A model generated the notes under the pieces. That model saw nothing but the letters and a program-made list of their open reading frames with translations. It made no database searches and was not told the DNA's origin. Shown here piece by piece: positions 30,470-37,803 of a stretch of 42,203 bases of DNA. Source of the stretch: a virus. The translations under genes were made by a program, and so were the position numbers. The stretch lies in the IMG/VR virus record IMGVR_UViG_3300047678_000392, positions 1 to 42,203 of that record; one strand, 5' to 3'. The stretch's first letter is position 1, and every line of letters begins with the position of its first letter.

Positions 30470-30781
30470 ATGAGAAGGGTTTTGAAATTCAGGTTGGCCA
30501 CCATCGCGATCGCGATGGTGGCGCTGGTCGCGGCCGAGGGCTCGGCCGCGTGCTGCGGTGGCCGGGGGCGGATCTTCGGGGGGCGGTTCGCCGCCCGCCG
30601 GGCGGCGCGGTGCGAGGCGCGGTGTGAGACGGGCGGAGCGCGGCCCACCGGCTGCAGCTCATGCGGCCGGGCGCGCGGCTGCAGCTCGTGCTCGGGCGGA
30701 AGCTGTGGAGTGCCAGACGCCACGAGCGACGCGGCCCCGCCGCCGCCGATCGAGGCGGCGCCCGCCGAACCGGCCGTGTAG
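30470..30781 (+). CDS. secreted Cys/Arg/Gly-rich small protein, 103 aa
   Basis: ATG 30470 has GGAAAGGAG (30454-30462) at 7-nt spacing, a very strong ribosome site. Residues 1-26 form a signal peptide (MRRVLKFR basic, LATIAIAMVALVAAEG hydrophobic, SAA cleavage). The mature part is Cys-rich (ACCGG; RCEARCETG; GCSSCGRARGCSSCSGGSC), suggesting disulfides or metal, with a Pro/Ala tail. An envelope-acting effector is possible; no family recognised. A hairpin follows the gene. Confidence 0.65.
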   Translation: MRRVLKFRLATIAIAMVALVAAEGSAACCGGRGRIFGGRFAARRAARCEARCETGGARPTGCSSCGRARGCSSCSGGSCGVPDATSDAAPPPPIEAAPAEPAV

Positions 30782-30799
30782 ATTTTCGTGGAGGTTCTC

Positions 30800-30831
30800 A
30801 GCCGCGCGGGCGCAGGGGCACCCGCGCGGCT
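30800..30831 (+). terminator. 11-bp GC hairpin after the Cys-rich gene
   Basis: AGCCGCGCGGG / CCCGCGCGGCT perfect stem with 10-nt loop, 18 bases after the stop, followed by a short GCTTTC. Terminator-like but with a weak T tract. Confidence 0.6.
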
Positions 30832-30842
30832 GCTTTCACCTG

Positions 30843-30916
30843 AATTGGAGCGCAAATTCAAGCAGTTCCCTCGGGAATATCGAGCGCTCCAATTGCCAGG
30901 CATTTAATTGGAGCGC
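30843..30916. promoter_or_regulatory. three AATTGGAGCGC boxes (operator candidate)
   Basis: AATTGGAGCGC at 30843-30853, its reverse complement at 30884-30894, and again forward at 30906-30916, immediately upstream of the acetyltransferase start (30929). Three 11-bp copies in 74 bases without coding is operator-like. Confidence 0.6.
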
Positions 30917-30928
30917 TTCGGAAAAACC

Positions 30929-31459
30929 ATGATCGACTGCTCGAATGCCGGCATGAAAGTACACGCTGATTGTGCCGCCCCTCGTTTGCCCGTGCATGTT
31001 CGCTGGCTGATTCTCCGGGACATGCCCGAGGTGCTGGCGATCGAGCGGGAGGGTTTCGAGTTTCCCTGGTTCGAGGAGGAATTTATTCGTTGCCTGCGGC
31101 AGCGGAATTGCGTCGGCATGGTGGCCGCCGATCACTGTGCAGACCGTGGCGAGCGCGTGGTGGGCTTTATGATCTACGAGCTCCACAAGACGTGGCTCAG
31201 CGTGTTGAATTTCGCGGTGGCTGCGGGCGTGCGGCGGCGGGGCGTGGGCGGGCAGCTGGCCGCCAAGCTGATCGGCAAGCTGGGACCGCAGCGGCGGACG
31301 CGGATCACGCTCGAGGTACGGGAGACCAACCTGGCCGCGCAATTGTTCTGGCGATCGCAGGGTTTTCAGGCGACCGACGTGCTGCGGGACTTCTACGACG
31401 ATTCGGACGAGGACGCCTACGCCATGGAATACCGGGTGCTGGTGCCGGTGGGATCCTGA
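30929..31459 (+). CDS. GNAT N-acetyltransferase, RimI-like
   Basis: 176 aa from ATG 30929 (ATG 30953 is also possible). GNAT motifs: N-terminal VRWLILRDMPEVLAIEREGF, ERVVGFMIYEL strand, the acetyl-CoA loop VAAGVRRRGVGGQLAAKLI with RxxGxG, and ITLEVRETNLAAQLFWRSQG (E..V...N..A..LY..GF pattern of RimI). RimI acetylates the N-terminus of ribosomal protein S18 in the host; a phage copy may acetylate a host or phage protein. Soluble. Two-base gap style differs from neighbours, with operator-like boxes upstream. Confidence 0.85.
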   Translation: MIDCSNAGMKVHADCAAPRLPVHVRWLILRDMPEVLAIEREGFEFPWFEEEFIRCLRQRNCVGMVAADHCADRGERVVGFMIYELHKTWLSVLNFAVAAGVRRRGVGGQLAAKLIGKLGPQRRTRITLEVRETNLAAQLFWRSQGFQATDVLRDFYDDSDEDAYAMEYRVLVPVGS

Positions 31460-31471
31460 GAGGAGCGGTCG

Positions 31472-31720
31472 ATGGGACGGGGCGGCGGTCGAGTGAAGGC
31501 GATCGAATGCGAGCCGCTCAAGCTGTCAGCCGGCTGCCGCAAGAAGCGGCACGCGACCCGGGATGAGGCCGACCTGGCTCGGCAAAAGACCCATAACAAG
31601 AACCGCCGGCGACGGAGTCGCCGCGGGCGCCTGAATGTGTACTTCTGCACGAGCTGCGACGGCTGGCACGTGGGGCATTATCGCCCCTGGGAGACGAGCA
31701 CGGGCCGGCCGAAACGGTAG
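31472..31720 (+). CDS. basic zinc-knuckle protein, 82 aa
   Basis: GCRKKRHATRDEADLARQKT, then a run of Arg/Lys (RRRRSRRGRL), then YFCTSCDGWHVGHY. The Cys/His set (C..., CxxC, H...H) and charge suit nucleic-acid binding. Small proteins with this layout are frequent in phages and plasmids. Start ATG 31472 is 12 bases after the acetyltransferase stop. Confidence 0.65.
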   Translation: MGRGGGRVKAIECEPLKLSAGCRKKRHATRDEADLARQKTHNKNRRRRSRRGRLNVYFCTSCDGWHVGHYRPWETSTGRPKR

Positions 31721-31774
31721 GCCAACGCCGATTTGTTCTGGGAAAAACCCCGTTATTCTGGCCTAATTGTGGCC

Positions 31775-31990
31775 ATGTTGCCCCTCTCAAGCGACGAGAC
31801 GCCCCGCCAATGGGCGGCGCGGCTCGGCGGCTCGGCCGAGGAGACGGCGCGGCTGCTCAAGTTGCTGCTCTCGTTTCGGGCCGAGCTGGAAGTGATTCAC
31901 CGCGATCGGGTTAAGGGAAACACGACGATCAAGGTCGTGCATCCCGAGGGCCGGATCAAGAAGGCGTTTCTCAACGATCGAGAGATCTGA
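31775..31990 (+). CDS. small putative winged-helix protein, 71 aa
   Basis: MLPLSSDETPRQWAARLGGS, then EETARLLKLLLSFRAELEVI and a beta hairpin (KGNTTIKVVHPEGRIKKAFL). A helix pair plus wing suggests DNA binding. ATG 31775 chosen over TTG 31733. Confidence 0.55.
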   Translation: MLPLSSDETPRQWAARLGGSAEETARLLKLLLSFRAELEVIHRDRVKGNTTIKVVHPEGRIKKAFLNDREI

Positions 31991-32034
31991 CCGCCGCCAG
32001 GGCGGAATGAGCCATACGGGAGACCGCGAACGTC

Positions 32035-32086
32035 GCCCGCCTGCGCTAGTGGACCTGTTCGGGTCCTCGCGCCGGCGGGCTTTTTT
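32035..32086 (+). terminator. intrinsic terminator with inner hairpin
   Basis: GCCCGCC (32035-32041) pairs with GGCGGGC (32074-32080), followed by TTTTTT. An inner stem (GGACC / GGTCC) sits between. It lies 14 bases before the next ATG, so it may act as an attenuator. Confidence 0.8.
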
Positions 32087-32100
32087 CATGGAGTGACGCG

Positions 32101-32334
32101 ATGCAAGCCGCCCAGATTCAGGCCCGGATCAACAAGCATTTTGGGCCCACCAGCGCCTACGAAAAGCAGCTCAAGCGGGTCGAGCAGCTCGAGCGGCAGC
32201 TGGCGGCCGAACGGGCCAAGCTCGAACCGTTGGCCGCCGATCGGCAGCGAATCGAGGCATTCTTCGCGGCCCTGGAACCGGTGGTGGTGGCGCCCGCGGC
32301 CAAAACGGCGAAGCCAGCGGCAAAAAAAAAGTAA
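32101..32334 (+). CDS. coiled-coil protein with Lys-rich tail, 77 aa
   Basis: Residues 18-55 form heptads (AYEKQLKRVEQLERQLAAER); tail AAKTAKPAAKKK is basic. Function unknown. Confidence 0.6.
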   Translation: MQAAQIQARINKHFGPTSAYEKQLKRVEQLERQLAAERAKLEPLAADRQRIEAFFAALEPVVVAPAAKTAKPAAKKK

Positions 32335-32387
32335 GTCGGCCGCGGGCCGCGGCCCGGCCCGCCCCGTCGCCGCCGGCGAGCGAGCTG

Positions 32388-32600
32388 TTGGCGGAGCCGC
32401 CGCCGGAGCTTCCGGAATATCTGCGTCGAGTCGAGGGCCTGCCCTGGGAGCTGGCGCGGCTGGCCGAGGAAGGGGAGTCGCGGCGACTGACGCGGGACGA
32501 GCGGCGGCGGATCGATCGCGGCATCCGCGACGCCTGTCGCCGGGTGCTAACCGCGCGGGCCGCCCGGGACGAGGAGCGAGAGCATCATGGGGAACGGTAA
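32388..32600 (+). CDS. hypothetical protein, 70 aa, TTG start
   Basis: Pro/Glu-rich start, then RRLTRDERRRIDRGIRDACR helical charged segment. No ATG is available upstream; TTG 32388 is the first start codon. Overlaps the next gene by 14 bases. Weakly supported. Confidence 0.45.
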   Translation: MAEPPPELPEYLRRVEGLPWELARLAEEGESRRLTRDERRRIDRGIRDACRRVLTARAARDEEREHHGER

Positions 32601-32937
32601 CAGCGGGCGCGGCGGGCTGCCGCGGGAGAAGCGGCGAGAGATCGAACGGCGGATCCGCGCGGGCCAGCGGAACTCGCAGATTGCGCGGGAGTGTGGGATC
32701 GACGTGAGCACGGTCTCGCGCTACAAGCGGCGGCTGCGCGACGAAGACGCCGGCGTGGTCGACGCGGACGACGACGCGCACGACAAGGAGGCGGTGCGGT
32801 GCGGCACGTGCGGCGGGCTGGTCAAGACGGACTACTGTATCCGCTGCTTTCAAGAGAAGACGATCTTTGCACCGGCGCGGGCGCGGCGGACGAGCGCAAA
32901 AAAACGCCGCAGCCAAAAAGCGCGATTCGCCGCGTAA
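32587..32937 (+). CDS. helix-turn-helix plus zinc-ribbon protein, 116 aa
   Basis: Residues 14-50 form a resolvase-type HTH (EIERRIRAGQRNSQIARECG, then IDVSTVSRYKRRL). Residues 70-87 carry CGTCGGLVKTDYCIRC, a CxxC-x(9)-CxxC zinc ribbon. The tail is Arg/Lys-rich. Likely transcription regulator of the phage; the only clear HTH regulator apart from the initiator. Confidence 0.75.
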   Translation: MGNGNSGRGGLPREKRREIERRIRAGQRNSQIARECGIDVSTVSRYKRRLRDEDAGVVDADDDAHDKEAVRCGTCGGLVKTDYCIRCFQEKTIFAPARARRTSAKKRRSQKARFAA

Positions 32938-32947
32938 CCTCACCAGC

Positions 32948-33100
32948 ATGCAAGCCGATGTCGATGTCACCGTGAAGGTGAAGAAAGAAATCGAGGTCGG
33001 GGTGAAGGTCCAAGCCGACGCGCCCCATGCCGGCGAAGCGATTCGCGCGGCGGTCGAGGCGGCGATCGAGGCCTGTCTGCCCCCGCCCCACAAGTCATAG
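32948..33100 (+). CDS. small protein, 50 aa
   Basis: MQADVDVTVKVKKEIEVGVK, then a helix EAIRAAVEAAIEACLP. Alternating Val/Lys strand plus amphipathic helix. Function unknown. Confidence 0.5.
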   Translation: MQADVDVTVKVKKEIEVGVKVQADAPHAGEAIRAAVEAAIEACLPPPHKS

Positions 33101-33119
33101 AGACCCGCCAGGTGCAACG

Positions 33120-33479
33120 ATGAAAAATGCGTACGAAGTTTTCCGAGACGCCGCGCGGATCTTTAAGAGCGACGAGCCGATCTACAGCAAGAGCTTTTAT
33201 GGCCTGCTGGTTTTGATGGGCGCCGGCGCGCGGGTCGTGCTGTCGTTTTCGCGGTCGGCCACGCCGGAAGAGCGAGCGGAAGTCAAACGCCAGGTGCTGC
33301 AGGCCTGGCACGAGGAAGTCACGGCGATCGATCTGCCGCTGGGCAAACTGGATCTGTTCGAGCCGATCATCGACAACGCGATCGAAATGGCCGTCTCGAG
33401 CGGCTGGGACGTGATCGCCGGCAAGATCGATTCGCTGAATGCCGACATCGATGCGCTGCTAACGAAAGTCGGGGCGTGA
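33120..33479 (+). CDS. hypothetical protein, 119 aa
   Basis: MKNAYEVFRDAARIFKSDEP, FYGLLVLMGAGARVVLSFSR; the rest is helical (EERAEVKRQVLQAWHEEVTA). ATG 33120 fits AGGTG upstream; the upstream open frame is Arg-rich shadow. Starts a chain of overlapping genes to 38079. Confidence 0.6.
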   Translation: MKNAYEVFRDAARIFKSDEPIYSKSFYGLLVLMGAGARVVLSFSRSATPEERAEVKRQVLQAWHEEVTAIDLPLGKLDLFEPIIDNAIEMAVSSGWDVIAGKIDSLNADIDALLTKVGA

Positions 33480-33658
33480 TGAACGCGCGGCGACTGGTGC
33501 TGCACGTGGCGATCGCGCTCGTGCCGGCAATGGCCGGGCTGGCGATTGCCGCGGCGCTGGTCGGGCTGGTCTGTCGCGAGCCGGGCCCGCCGACCGAGGT
33601 CTGCGAGCCGACGCAGGTGATTAACTGGGACGGCACGCCCTACGTGCCGGGTGAGTGA
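33479..33658 (+). CDS. small membrane or lipoprotein-like protein, 59 aa
   Basis: ATGA overlap. One hydrophobic segment (LHVAIALVPAMAGLAIAAAL, residues 8-27), then VGLVC and a short Pro/Glu periplasmic tail. VGLVC resembles a lipobox, so it may be a spanin-like lipoprotein. Inference from size and position. Confidence 0.55.
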   Translation: MNARRLVLHVAIALVPAMAGLAIAAALVGLVCREPGPPTEVCEPTQVINWDGTPYVPGE

Positions 33659-33867
33659 TGCGAATTCTGATCGACGGCCTGACGAAGCTGGTGCGGTCGT
33701 TCACGACCGAGCAGCGGCAGCTGATTAAGAGCACGGTGCATGCCTGCCTCGATAGCTATTCGAAGCTGCCGAGTTTCGTGACGAGCCCGGTCAAGACGGC
33801 GCTCGACAAGATGATCGACCGGTTTTTGGACGATACGCCCGACACGCCCGCCGCGAGCACGCCATGA
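33658..33867 (+). CDS. hypothetical protein, 69 aa
   Basis: ATGA overlap. MRILIDGLTKLVRSFTTEQR, KSTVHACLDSYSKLPSFVTS; helical, cytoplasmic. Function unknown. Confidence 0.55.
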   Translation: MRILIDGLTKLVRSFTTEQRQLIKSTVHACLDSYSKLPSFVTSPVKTALDKMIDRFLDDTPDTPAASTP

Positions 33868-34178
33868 GTGACTTAGTGAATTTGAGCCTGGTTGATGGGG
33901 CGATCCTGGTGGCCACGCTGACGGTGGTCTTGTTGCTCGGGGTGCCGCGGGCGCTGGCCTGGTGGTCGAATCGCCAAGCGGCTGGCGGCGATCCAAACCC
34001 GAGCGGACAAACGACCATCGATGCCGTGGATCCGCGGGAAGGAAGCTCGGCTTCCCTGCGGCAGCTCGCGGATCATATCGAGCTGGTTCCCGCGGACGAA
34101 CAACCGCCGCTACGTGAGGCGCTGTTGGAACTGACCAAACTCTCGGTGTTGGCACCCGGCGAACCGACAAACCAATGA
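33864..34178 (+). CDS. single-TM membrane protein, 104 aa
   Basis: Hydrophobic segment VDGAILVATLTVVLLLGVPR (10-29), basic stop-transfer, then a soluble tail (LRQLADHIELVPADEQPPLR). Candidate for holin/antiholin or spanin subunit on grounds of cluster and topology. Confidence 0.55.
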   Translation: MSDLVNLSLVDGAILVATLTVVLLLGVPRALAWWSNRQAAGGDPNPSGQTTIDAVDPREGSSASLRQLADHIELVPADEQPPLREALLELTKLSVLAPGEPTNQ

Positions 34179-34552
34179 AGCCGTTCACGCGGAACGACAA
34201 AATTGCCGTCGGGCTGCTGGCGGTGATTCTGGTGCTGCATGTCGGGCGGTCGCACGTCGGCCGGCTGGCGCCGCAGCCGACCGCCGCGGTGTACGTGTAC
34301 GAAAAGGACGAGGGGACGCCGCCGGCTGCGATCCTGGCCGGCCTCGACCAGCTCAATCGCCGCGGACTGACGGCCACGACGTTCGAAGACGACAGCATAA
34401 ACGGCCGCGGCGAGATCCCGCGGCAATACAAATCGGCGGTGCCGGCGGCGCGGACCGCCGGTCTGCCCGCCCTGGTGCTCTTGGCCGGCGACAGGGTGCT
34501 GCGGGTGACGAAACCGACGACCGAGACGCAAGTCGCGGAGCTGGCCCGATGA
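34175..34552 (+). CDS. membrane-anchored thioredoxin-fold-like protein, 125 aa
   Basis: N-terminal anchor (KIAVGLLAVILVLHVG), then a beta-alpha-beta domain (TAAVYVYEKDEGTPPAAILA; RGLTATTFEDDSINGRGEIP; GLPALVLLAGDRVLRVTKPT). The order of strands resembles a thioredoxin fold without CxxC. Four-base ATGA-type overlaps with both neighbours. Confidence 0.5.
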   Translation: MKPFTRNDKIAVGLLAVILVLHVGRSHVGRLAPQPTAAVYVYEKDEGTPPAAILAGLDQLNRRGLTATTFEDDSINGRGEIPRQYKSAVPAARTAGLPALVLLAGDRVLRVTKPTTETQVAELAR

Positions 34553-35439
34553 ATTCGTTCACACGGATTGACCCGAAGCTGATCGACGTGCGATTCCCGC
34601 GGCACACGGGCTACCCGGCCCGCCTCGCGCGGGAGGATTCGATCGACGTGCTGCGGCAGGTCTGCGGTGCGGCGACGCGCGACTTCCCTCAAGCCTTGTG
34701 GATCGAGCCGCAGGATTGGGCCGACAAGGCCCGCGACAACGACAAATATCATACGTGGCCGCTGAATTATCTTGATCGGTTCACCAACCAGAATCCGACG
34801 CATGAATGCACGTGTCACAGTTTGCGAGCGAACGCCGAAGCGGCCCGGAATCGATCGCGGGGGATTATCTTCCCCGAGGGGCCGAAGAAAGATTTTCGCT
34901 ACGAGCAGTCGCAGCTCGGGAGCGTGTGGTTGTCGCCGCTGTCGATCTACGCCGAGGCCAATCCCGGCCAGTGGGGCGGCGCGAACGTGCGGCAGGTGAT
35001 GGAGATCGCCGTCAAGCGCGGGTTTCTGCCCGACACGACGCAGCCGCGCGACTACGGACTAAAGCACACGCTGACCGGCACCGCAGGCAAAGGCAACAGC
35101 AACCAGTCGGGTGGCAAGTGGGTCGCGCTCAAGAATTTCCCAGCCGGCTGGGAAGAGACTGCCGCCTGGTTCCGGCCGGCCGAGGTGATCTTCCCCGAAT
35201 CGTGGGAGCAGGCCGTGTGTCTCGTGCTGCACGGCATGGTCGTCAGCGTCGGTCGCAGCGGCCATGCAGTGCCGTGGTCGCAGTGGAACGTCGCCGACCA
35301 GGCGATGATCTATCCCGATAGTTACGATCTGTGCCGGGCCGATTCGTTGGGCACGGTGAAAAGTGCCTGGCGTGGTGCGTTTGCGATCGCCAGCATGTCG
35401 GTGCCCGACAACTGGCTGCAGCCGACAGGAGGCAAATGA
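34549..35439 (+). CDS. papain-like cysteine peptidase (endolysin candidate)
   Basis: 296 aa. Candidate catalytic set of the C1/papain clan: Gln81 (FTNQNP), Cys87/Cys89 (THECTCHSL) on the following helix, His239 (VGRSGHAVPW) and Asp/Asn around 247-250 (WNVADQAMIYPDSY). Other clan features include LSPLSIYAEAN and the late Y-P-D-S-Y segment. No signal peptide. In the membrane/lysis-like cluster beside small membrane genes and before a holin-like gene, so a peptidoglycan-peptide hydrolase is plausible. A virion protease or host-takeover protease are alternatives. Confidence 0.6.
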   Translation: MNSFTRIDPKLIDVRFPRHTGYPARLAREDSIDVLRQVCGAATRDFPQALWIEPQDWADKARDNDKYHTWPLNYLDRFTNQNPTHECTCHSLRANAEAARNRSRGIIFPEGPKKDFRYEQSQLGSVWLSPLSIYAEANPGQWGGANVRQVMEIAVKRGFLPDTTQPRDYGLKHTLTGTAGKGNSNQSGGKWVALKNFPAGWEETAAWFRPAEVIFPESWEQAVCLVLHGMVVSVGRSGHAVPWSQWNVADQAMIYPDSYDLCRADSLGTVKSAWRGAFAIASMSVPDNWLQPTGGK

Positions 35440-36293
35440 TGAATACCAGCGCCGCACGCATGATTCTGATTGCGATGCTTCTAGCGCTCGTCGGGGCCTG
35501 CCTGGTGCGGTGGCTGACCGTGGCCAGCTGGCGGCCCGCGCCCCCAGCGGAGCGGCGAGTGGTCGAAAGCGAGCCGGCGGTGATCAATACGCCGGTCGTT
35601 GATATGCCGGTAAGTGATTCGCCAGTAGTCGAGCCGCCGGTAATCGAACAACCGGTGATCGAGCAGCCGCTGATTGATTTGCCGATCGCCGAGGAGCCGG
35701 CCGCCGACGTGCCAGACTCGAGCTCTGAGCCGTCGCCGTCGGCGACCGACGCAGCGCCGGCAACGGCCACCTATCGCGACGTCGATCTGGCGATCGAGGT
35801 GGCGCGCTCGGCCGGGCTGCCGCTGGTGATCGTCTTTCGGCAGACGGTGTGCGGGCCGTGCGATGACTATGAACGGAACGTGGTCGACAGCCAGGCGGTC
35901 GCGGCCGCGGCCGGTCGGCGGTTCGTATTGTGTGCGATCAACTGCGACGAGGATCCCGCGGCGGCCGCGCGATACGGCGTGCAGCGGACGCCGGGCGTGG
36001 TGATCGTCGCGACCACGGCCGACGGCCAGGGCGAAACCATGCGGCGCTACGTGACCAAAGCATTCCCGGCCCCGGCGACGCCGGCGGCCCTGCTGGCGGA
36101 GTTGGGGCGGCCGAGCGCGGCACGAGCCGCGCGGCGCGAGCCGCGAAATGGCTGCGGTTGTTGTGCGCGCTGCACGGGTCAAGCGGGGTGCGCGTGCGGC
36201 TGCCCAGCGTGCCATTGCGGCGATCGCGAAGCGGCGCCGGCCAAATCTTCGAGCGCAAGCGGCCGGCGGATCCTGGGCGGGTGGCGACGATGA
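35439..36293 (+). CDS. membrane-anchored thioredoxin-like protein with Cys-rich tail
   Basis: 284 aa. AGGAGG (35427-35432) 6 bases before ATG 35439. TM anchor at residues 8-27, a Pro/Val/Glu stalk (PVIEQPVIEQPLIDLPI), then a thioredoxin domain with CGPC at 138-141 (VIVFRQTVCGPCDDYERN) and cis-Pro TPG at 184-186. The C-terminus has nine Cys in 22 residues (239-260: CGCCARC, CACGCPACHC), metallothionein-like. Topology puts the redox domain outside the membrane (periplasm). Likely reduces or forms disulfides in envelope or secreted Cys-rich phage proteins; inference. Confidence 0.75.
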   Translation: MNTSAARMILIAMLLALVGACLVRWLTVASWRPAPPAERRVVESEPAVINTPVVDMPVSDSPVVEPPVIEQPVIEQPLIDLPIAEEPAADVPDSSSEPSPSATDAAPATATYRDVDLAIEVARSAGLPLVIVFRQTVCGPCDDYERNVVDSQAVAAAAGRRFVLCAINCDEDPAAAARYGVQRTPGVVIVATTADGQGETMRRYVTKAFPAPATPAALLAELGRPSAARAARREPRNGCGCCARCTGQAGCACGCPACHCGDREAAPAKSSSASGRRILGGWRR

Positions 36294-36421
36294 GCTGCCT
36301 GTGGTGGACTCTGGCCCAAATTGCCCGCTTCCTGCTGTGGAATCTGCGGTTCGGTTTGTGTGCCGCCAACGCGGTGCATGACTGGGCCGACGCGAAACTC
36401 AAAGCCAGCGGCGACGCATGA
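36290..36421 (+). CDS. small membrane protein, 43 aa
   Basis: ATGA overlaps on both sides. MSCLWWTLAQIARFLLWNLR, FGLCAANAVHDWADAKLKAS; one amphipathic/transmembrane helix rich in Trp. Function unknown; too short for family assignment. Confidence 0.55.
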   Translation: MSCLWWTLAQIARFLLWNLRFGLCAANAVHDWADAKLKASGDA

Positions 36422-36915
36422 GCGATCTCAAACTCATTATGTTCGACGTCTTCGGCACGGTGGTCGATATGTCCGCTGTGGACCGTGACGAAATCCGTGC
36501 TTACATCGAGCACATCCGCAAACCCGAGTGGTCGCCACTCGAGCTGCCAGCCAGCTGGCGCGACCTCCCGCTGCATCCCGATTCCAAAGCCGGCATCGCC
36601 CGGCTGGCGAAAAACTACAAGGTAGTCACCTGCTCGAACGGCAATTTTCAAGTGTTGCAGGGCATCGTGTGCAACCACGAGCTCGCGATGGAAGTCTGCC
36701 CGCTCGAACTCTTTCAAGTCTTCAAGCCAAACGCCTTTGCTTATCTGGCGGTATGCGCGGCCTACCGAGCCGCTCCGGAGCAAGCGATGATGGTGACGGC
36801 CAATAAAACATTCGGTGATCTCGAGGCCAGCGAGCGGCTCGGGATTCGCCCTAAACTTATCCGCGACGAGACTGGACTCACGATCGAGGATCTGGCCGCG
36901 GAGCTCGGATGCTAG
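36418..36915 (+). CDS. HAD-superfamily hydrolase (haloacid dehalogenase type)
   Basis: 165 aa. Motif I FDVFGTVVD with nucleophile Asp10 and the DxFGT pattern of the L-2-haloacid dehalogenase branch; motif II TCSNGN with Ser73; motif III KPNAFAYL with Lys103; motif IV ANKTFGDLEAS with Asp134. The cap between motif I and II is short. It would hydrolyse a phosphate ester or C-halogen bond; the substrate is unknown. Overlaps the lipid desaturase start by 7 bases, so the two may act in one lipid-modifying pathway (inference). Confidence 0.88.
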   Translation: MSDLKLIMFDVFGTVVDMSAVDRDEIRAYIEHIRKPEWSPLELPASWRDLPLHPDSKAGIARLAKNYKVVTCSNGNFQVLQGIVCNHELAMEVCPLELFQVFKPNAFAYLAVCAAYRAAPEQAMMVTANKTFGDLEASERLGIRPKLIRDETGLTIEDLAAELGC

Positions 36916-37451
36916 CGCACGTCATCGCTTGCATTCTGCTAGCTGATTTTCTCACCGGGCTCTTGCACTGGTGGGAGGACACCTACGGGCTGCCGAGCTG
37001 GCCGCTGGTGGGCCGGCTGGTGATCGAGCCCAACATTGAACATCATCTCGACCCGCGGCTGTTCGTGCGGATGGGCACGCTGGTGAGCCGCAGTTATCAG
37101 CTCGTGCTATTGGCCGGCGGCGTCATGGGGCTGGCCTGGCTGTCCGGCTATGGGAGCTGGCAGCTGGTGCTGGTGGCCGCGCTGGCGGCGAGCGGCAATG
37201 AGATCCACGCCTGGTCGCACGGTGCGACGCGGAATCGGCTGGTGCGGCTGCTGCAGGAGATGGCGCTCGTGCAAACGCCGCAGCATCATGCCCGGCACCA
37301 TCGCGGCGACTACAGCGAGCGGTTTTGCACGCTGACCAACTGGCTCAACCCGCTGCTCGATCGACTGTGTTTCTGGCGGCTCTTGGAGCACTGGATCCTG
37401 GTGGCCGGCGTGCCGCCAAAAAGAATGAGTCGCGCGCGACGATGGGTGTGA
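36909..37451 (+). CDS. CarF/PEDS1-type plasmanylethanolamine (lipid) desaturase homologue
   Basis: 180 aa. The family's His-rich metal motifs all appear: DFLTGLLHWWEDTYG (D13, H20, D24), NIEHHLDP (H45, H46), GNEIHAWSH (N97, E98, H100, H104) and TPQHHARHHRGDYSERFC (H126, H127, H130, H131), followed by NWLNPLLDRLCFWRLLEH. Two membrane stretches (residues 5-20, 62-95). Known relatives (animal TMEM189/PEDS1, Myxococcus CarF) are O2-dependent diiron enzymes that make the vinyl-ether bond of plasmalogens. Length is near the bare catalytic domain. ATG overlaps the HAD gene's end. A phage enzyme may remodel host ether lipids; substrate untested. Confidence 0.85.
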   Translation: MLAHVIACILLADFLTGLLHWWEDTYGLPSWPLVGRLVIEPNIEHHLDPRLFVRMGTLVSRSYQLVLLAGGVMGLAWLSGYGSWQLVLVAALAASGNEIHAWSHGATRNRLVRLLQEMALVQTPQHHARHHRGDYSERFCTLTNWLNPLLDRLCFWRLLEHWILVAGVPPKRMSRARRWV

Positions 37452-37801
37452 TGCGAATCACCACGGAACAACGCGCGCGCCTGTATGCCCTCGTCGGCGA
37501 CACCGACACGGAGCACTGTGGTCGCGTCTTTGCGGTGAAGGATAAACGCTGGGCCGCGGACCAGGTGGTCGCCGCCTTCGAGGAGCTCGTGGCCGAGACG
37601 GGAAAACGGCCCGGATACTTCGATCTGCGGGCCAGGGCTCGGTTGAATTTGCAGACCGGCAAAGTATTCGGCCCGACGGGCGAGCCCATTCAAGGGTCGA
37701 TCATTCTGACGGCGATTCTGATGGCGCTGATCGGCTGGGTCACGCGGCTGGTCTTGGACTGGTTGTGGGAGAACTACACGGCCGGCCTGGCGGGAGCCTA
37801 G
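37451..37801 (+). CDS. hypothetical protein with C-terminal TM helix, 116 aa
   Basis: ATGA overlap at 37451. Soluble N-terminal part (MRITTEQRARLYALVGDTDT; RWAADQVVAAFEELVAETGK) and a C-terminal membrane segment (GSIILTAILMALIGWVTRLV). Tail-anchored membrane protein; function unknown. Confidence 0.6.
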   Translation: MRITTEQRARLYALVGDTDTEHCGRVFAVKDKRWAADQVVAAFEELVAETGKRPGYFDLRARARLNLQTGKVFGPTGEPIQGSIILTAILMALIGWVTRLVLDWLWENYTAGLAGA

Positions 37802-37803
37802 CG

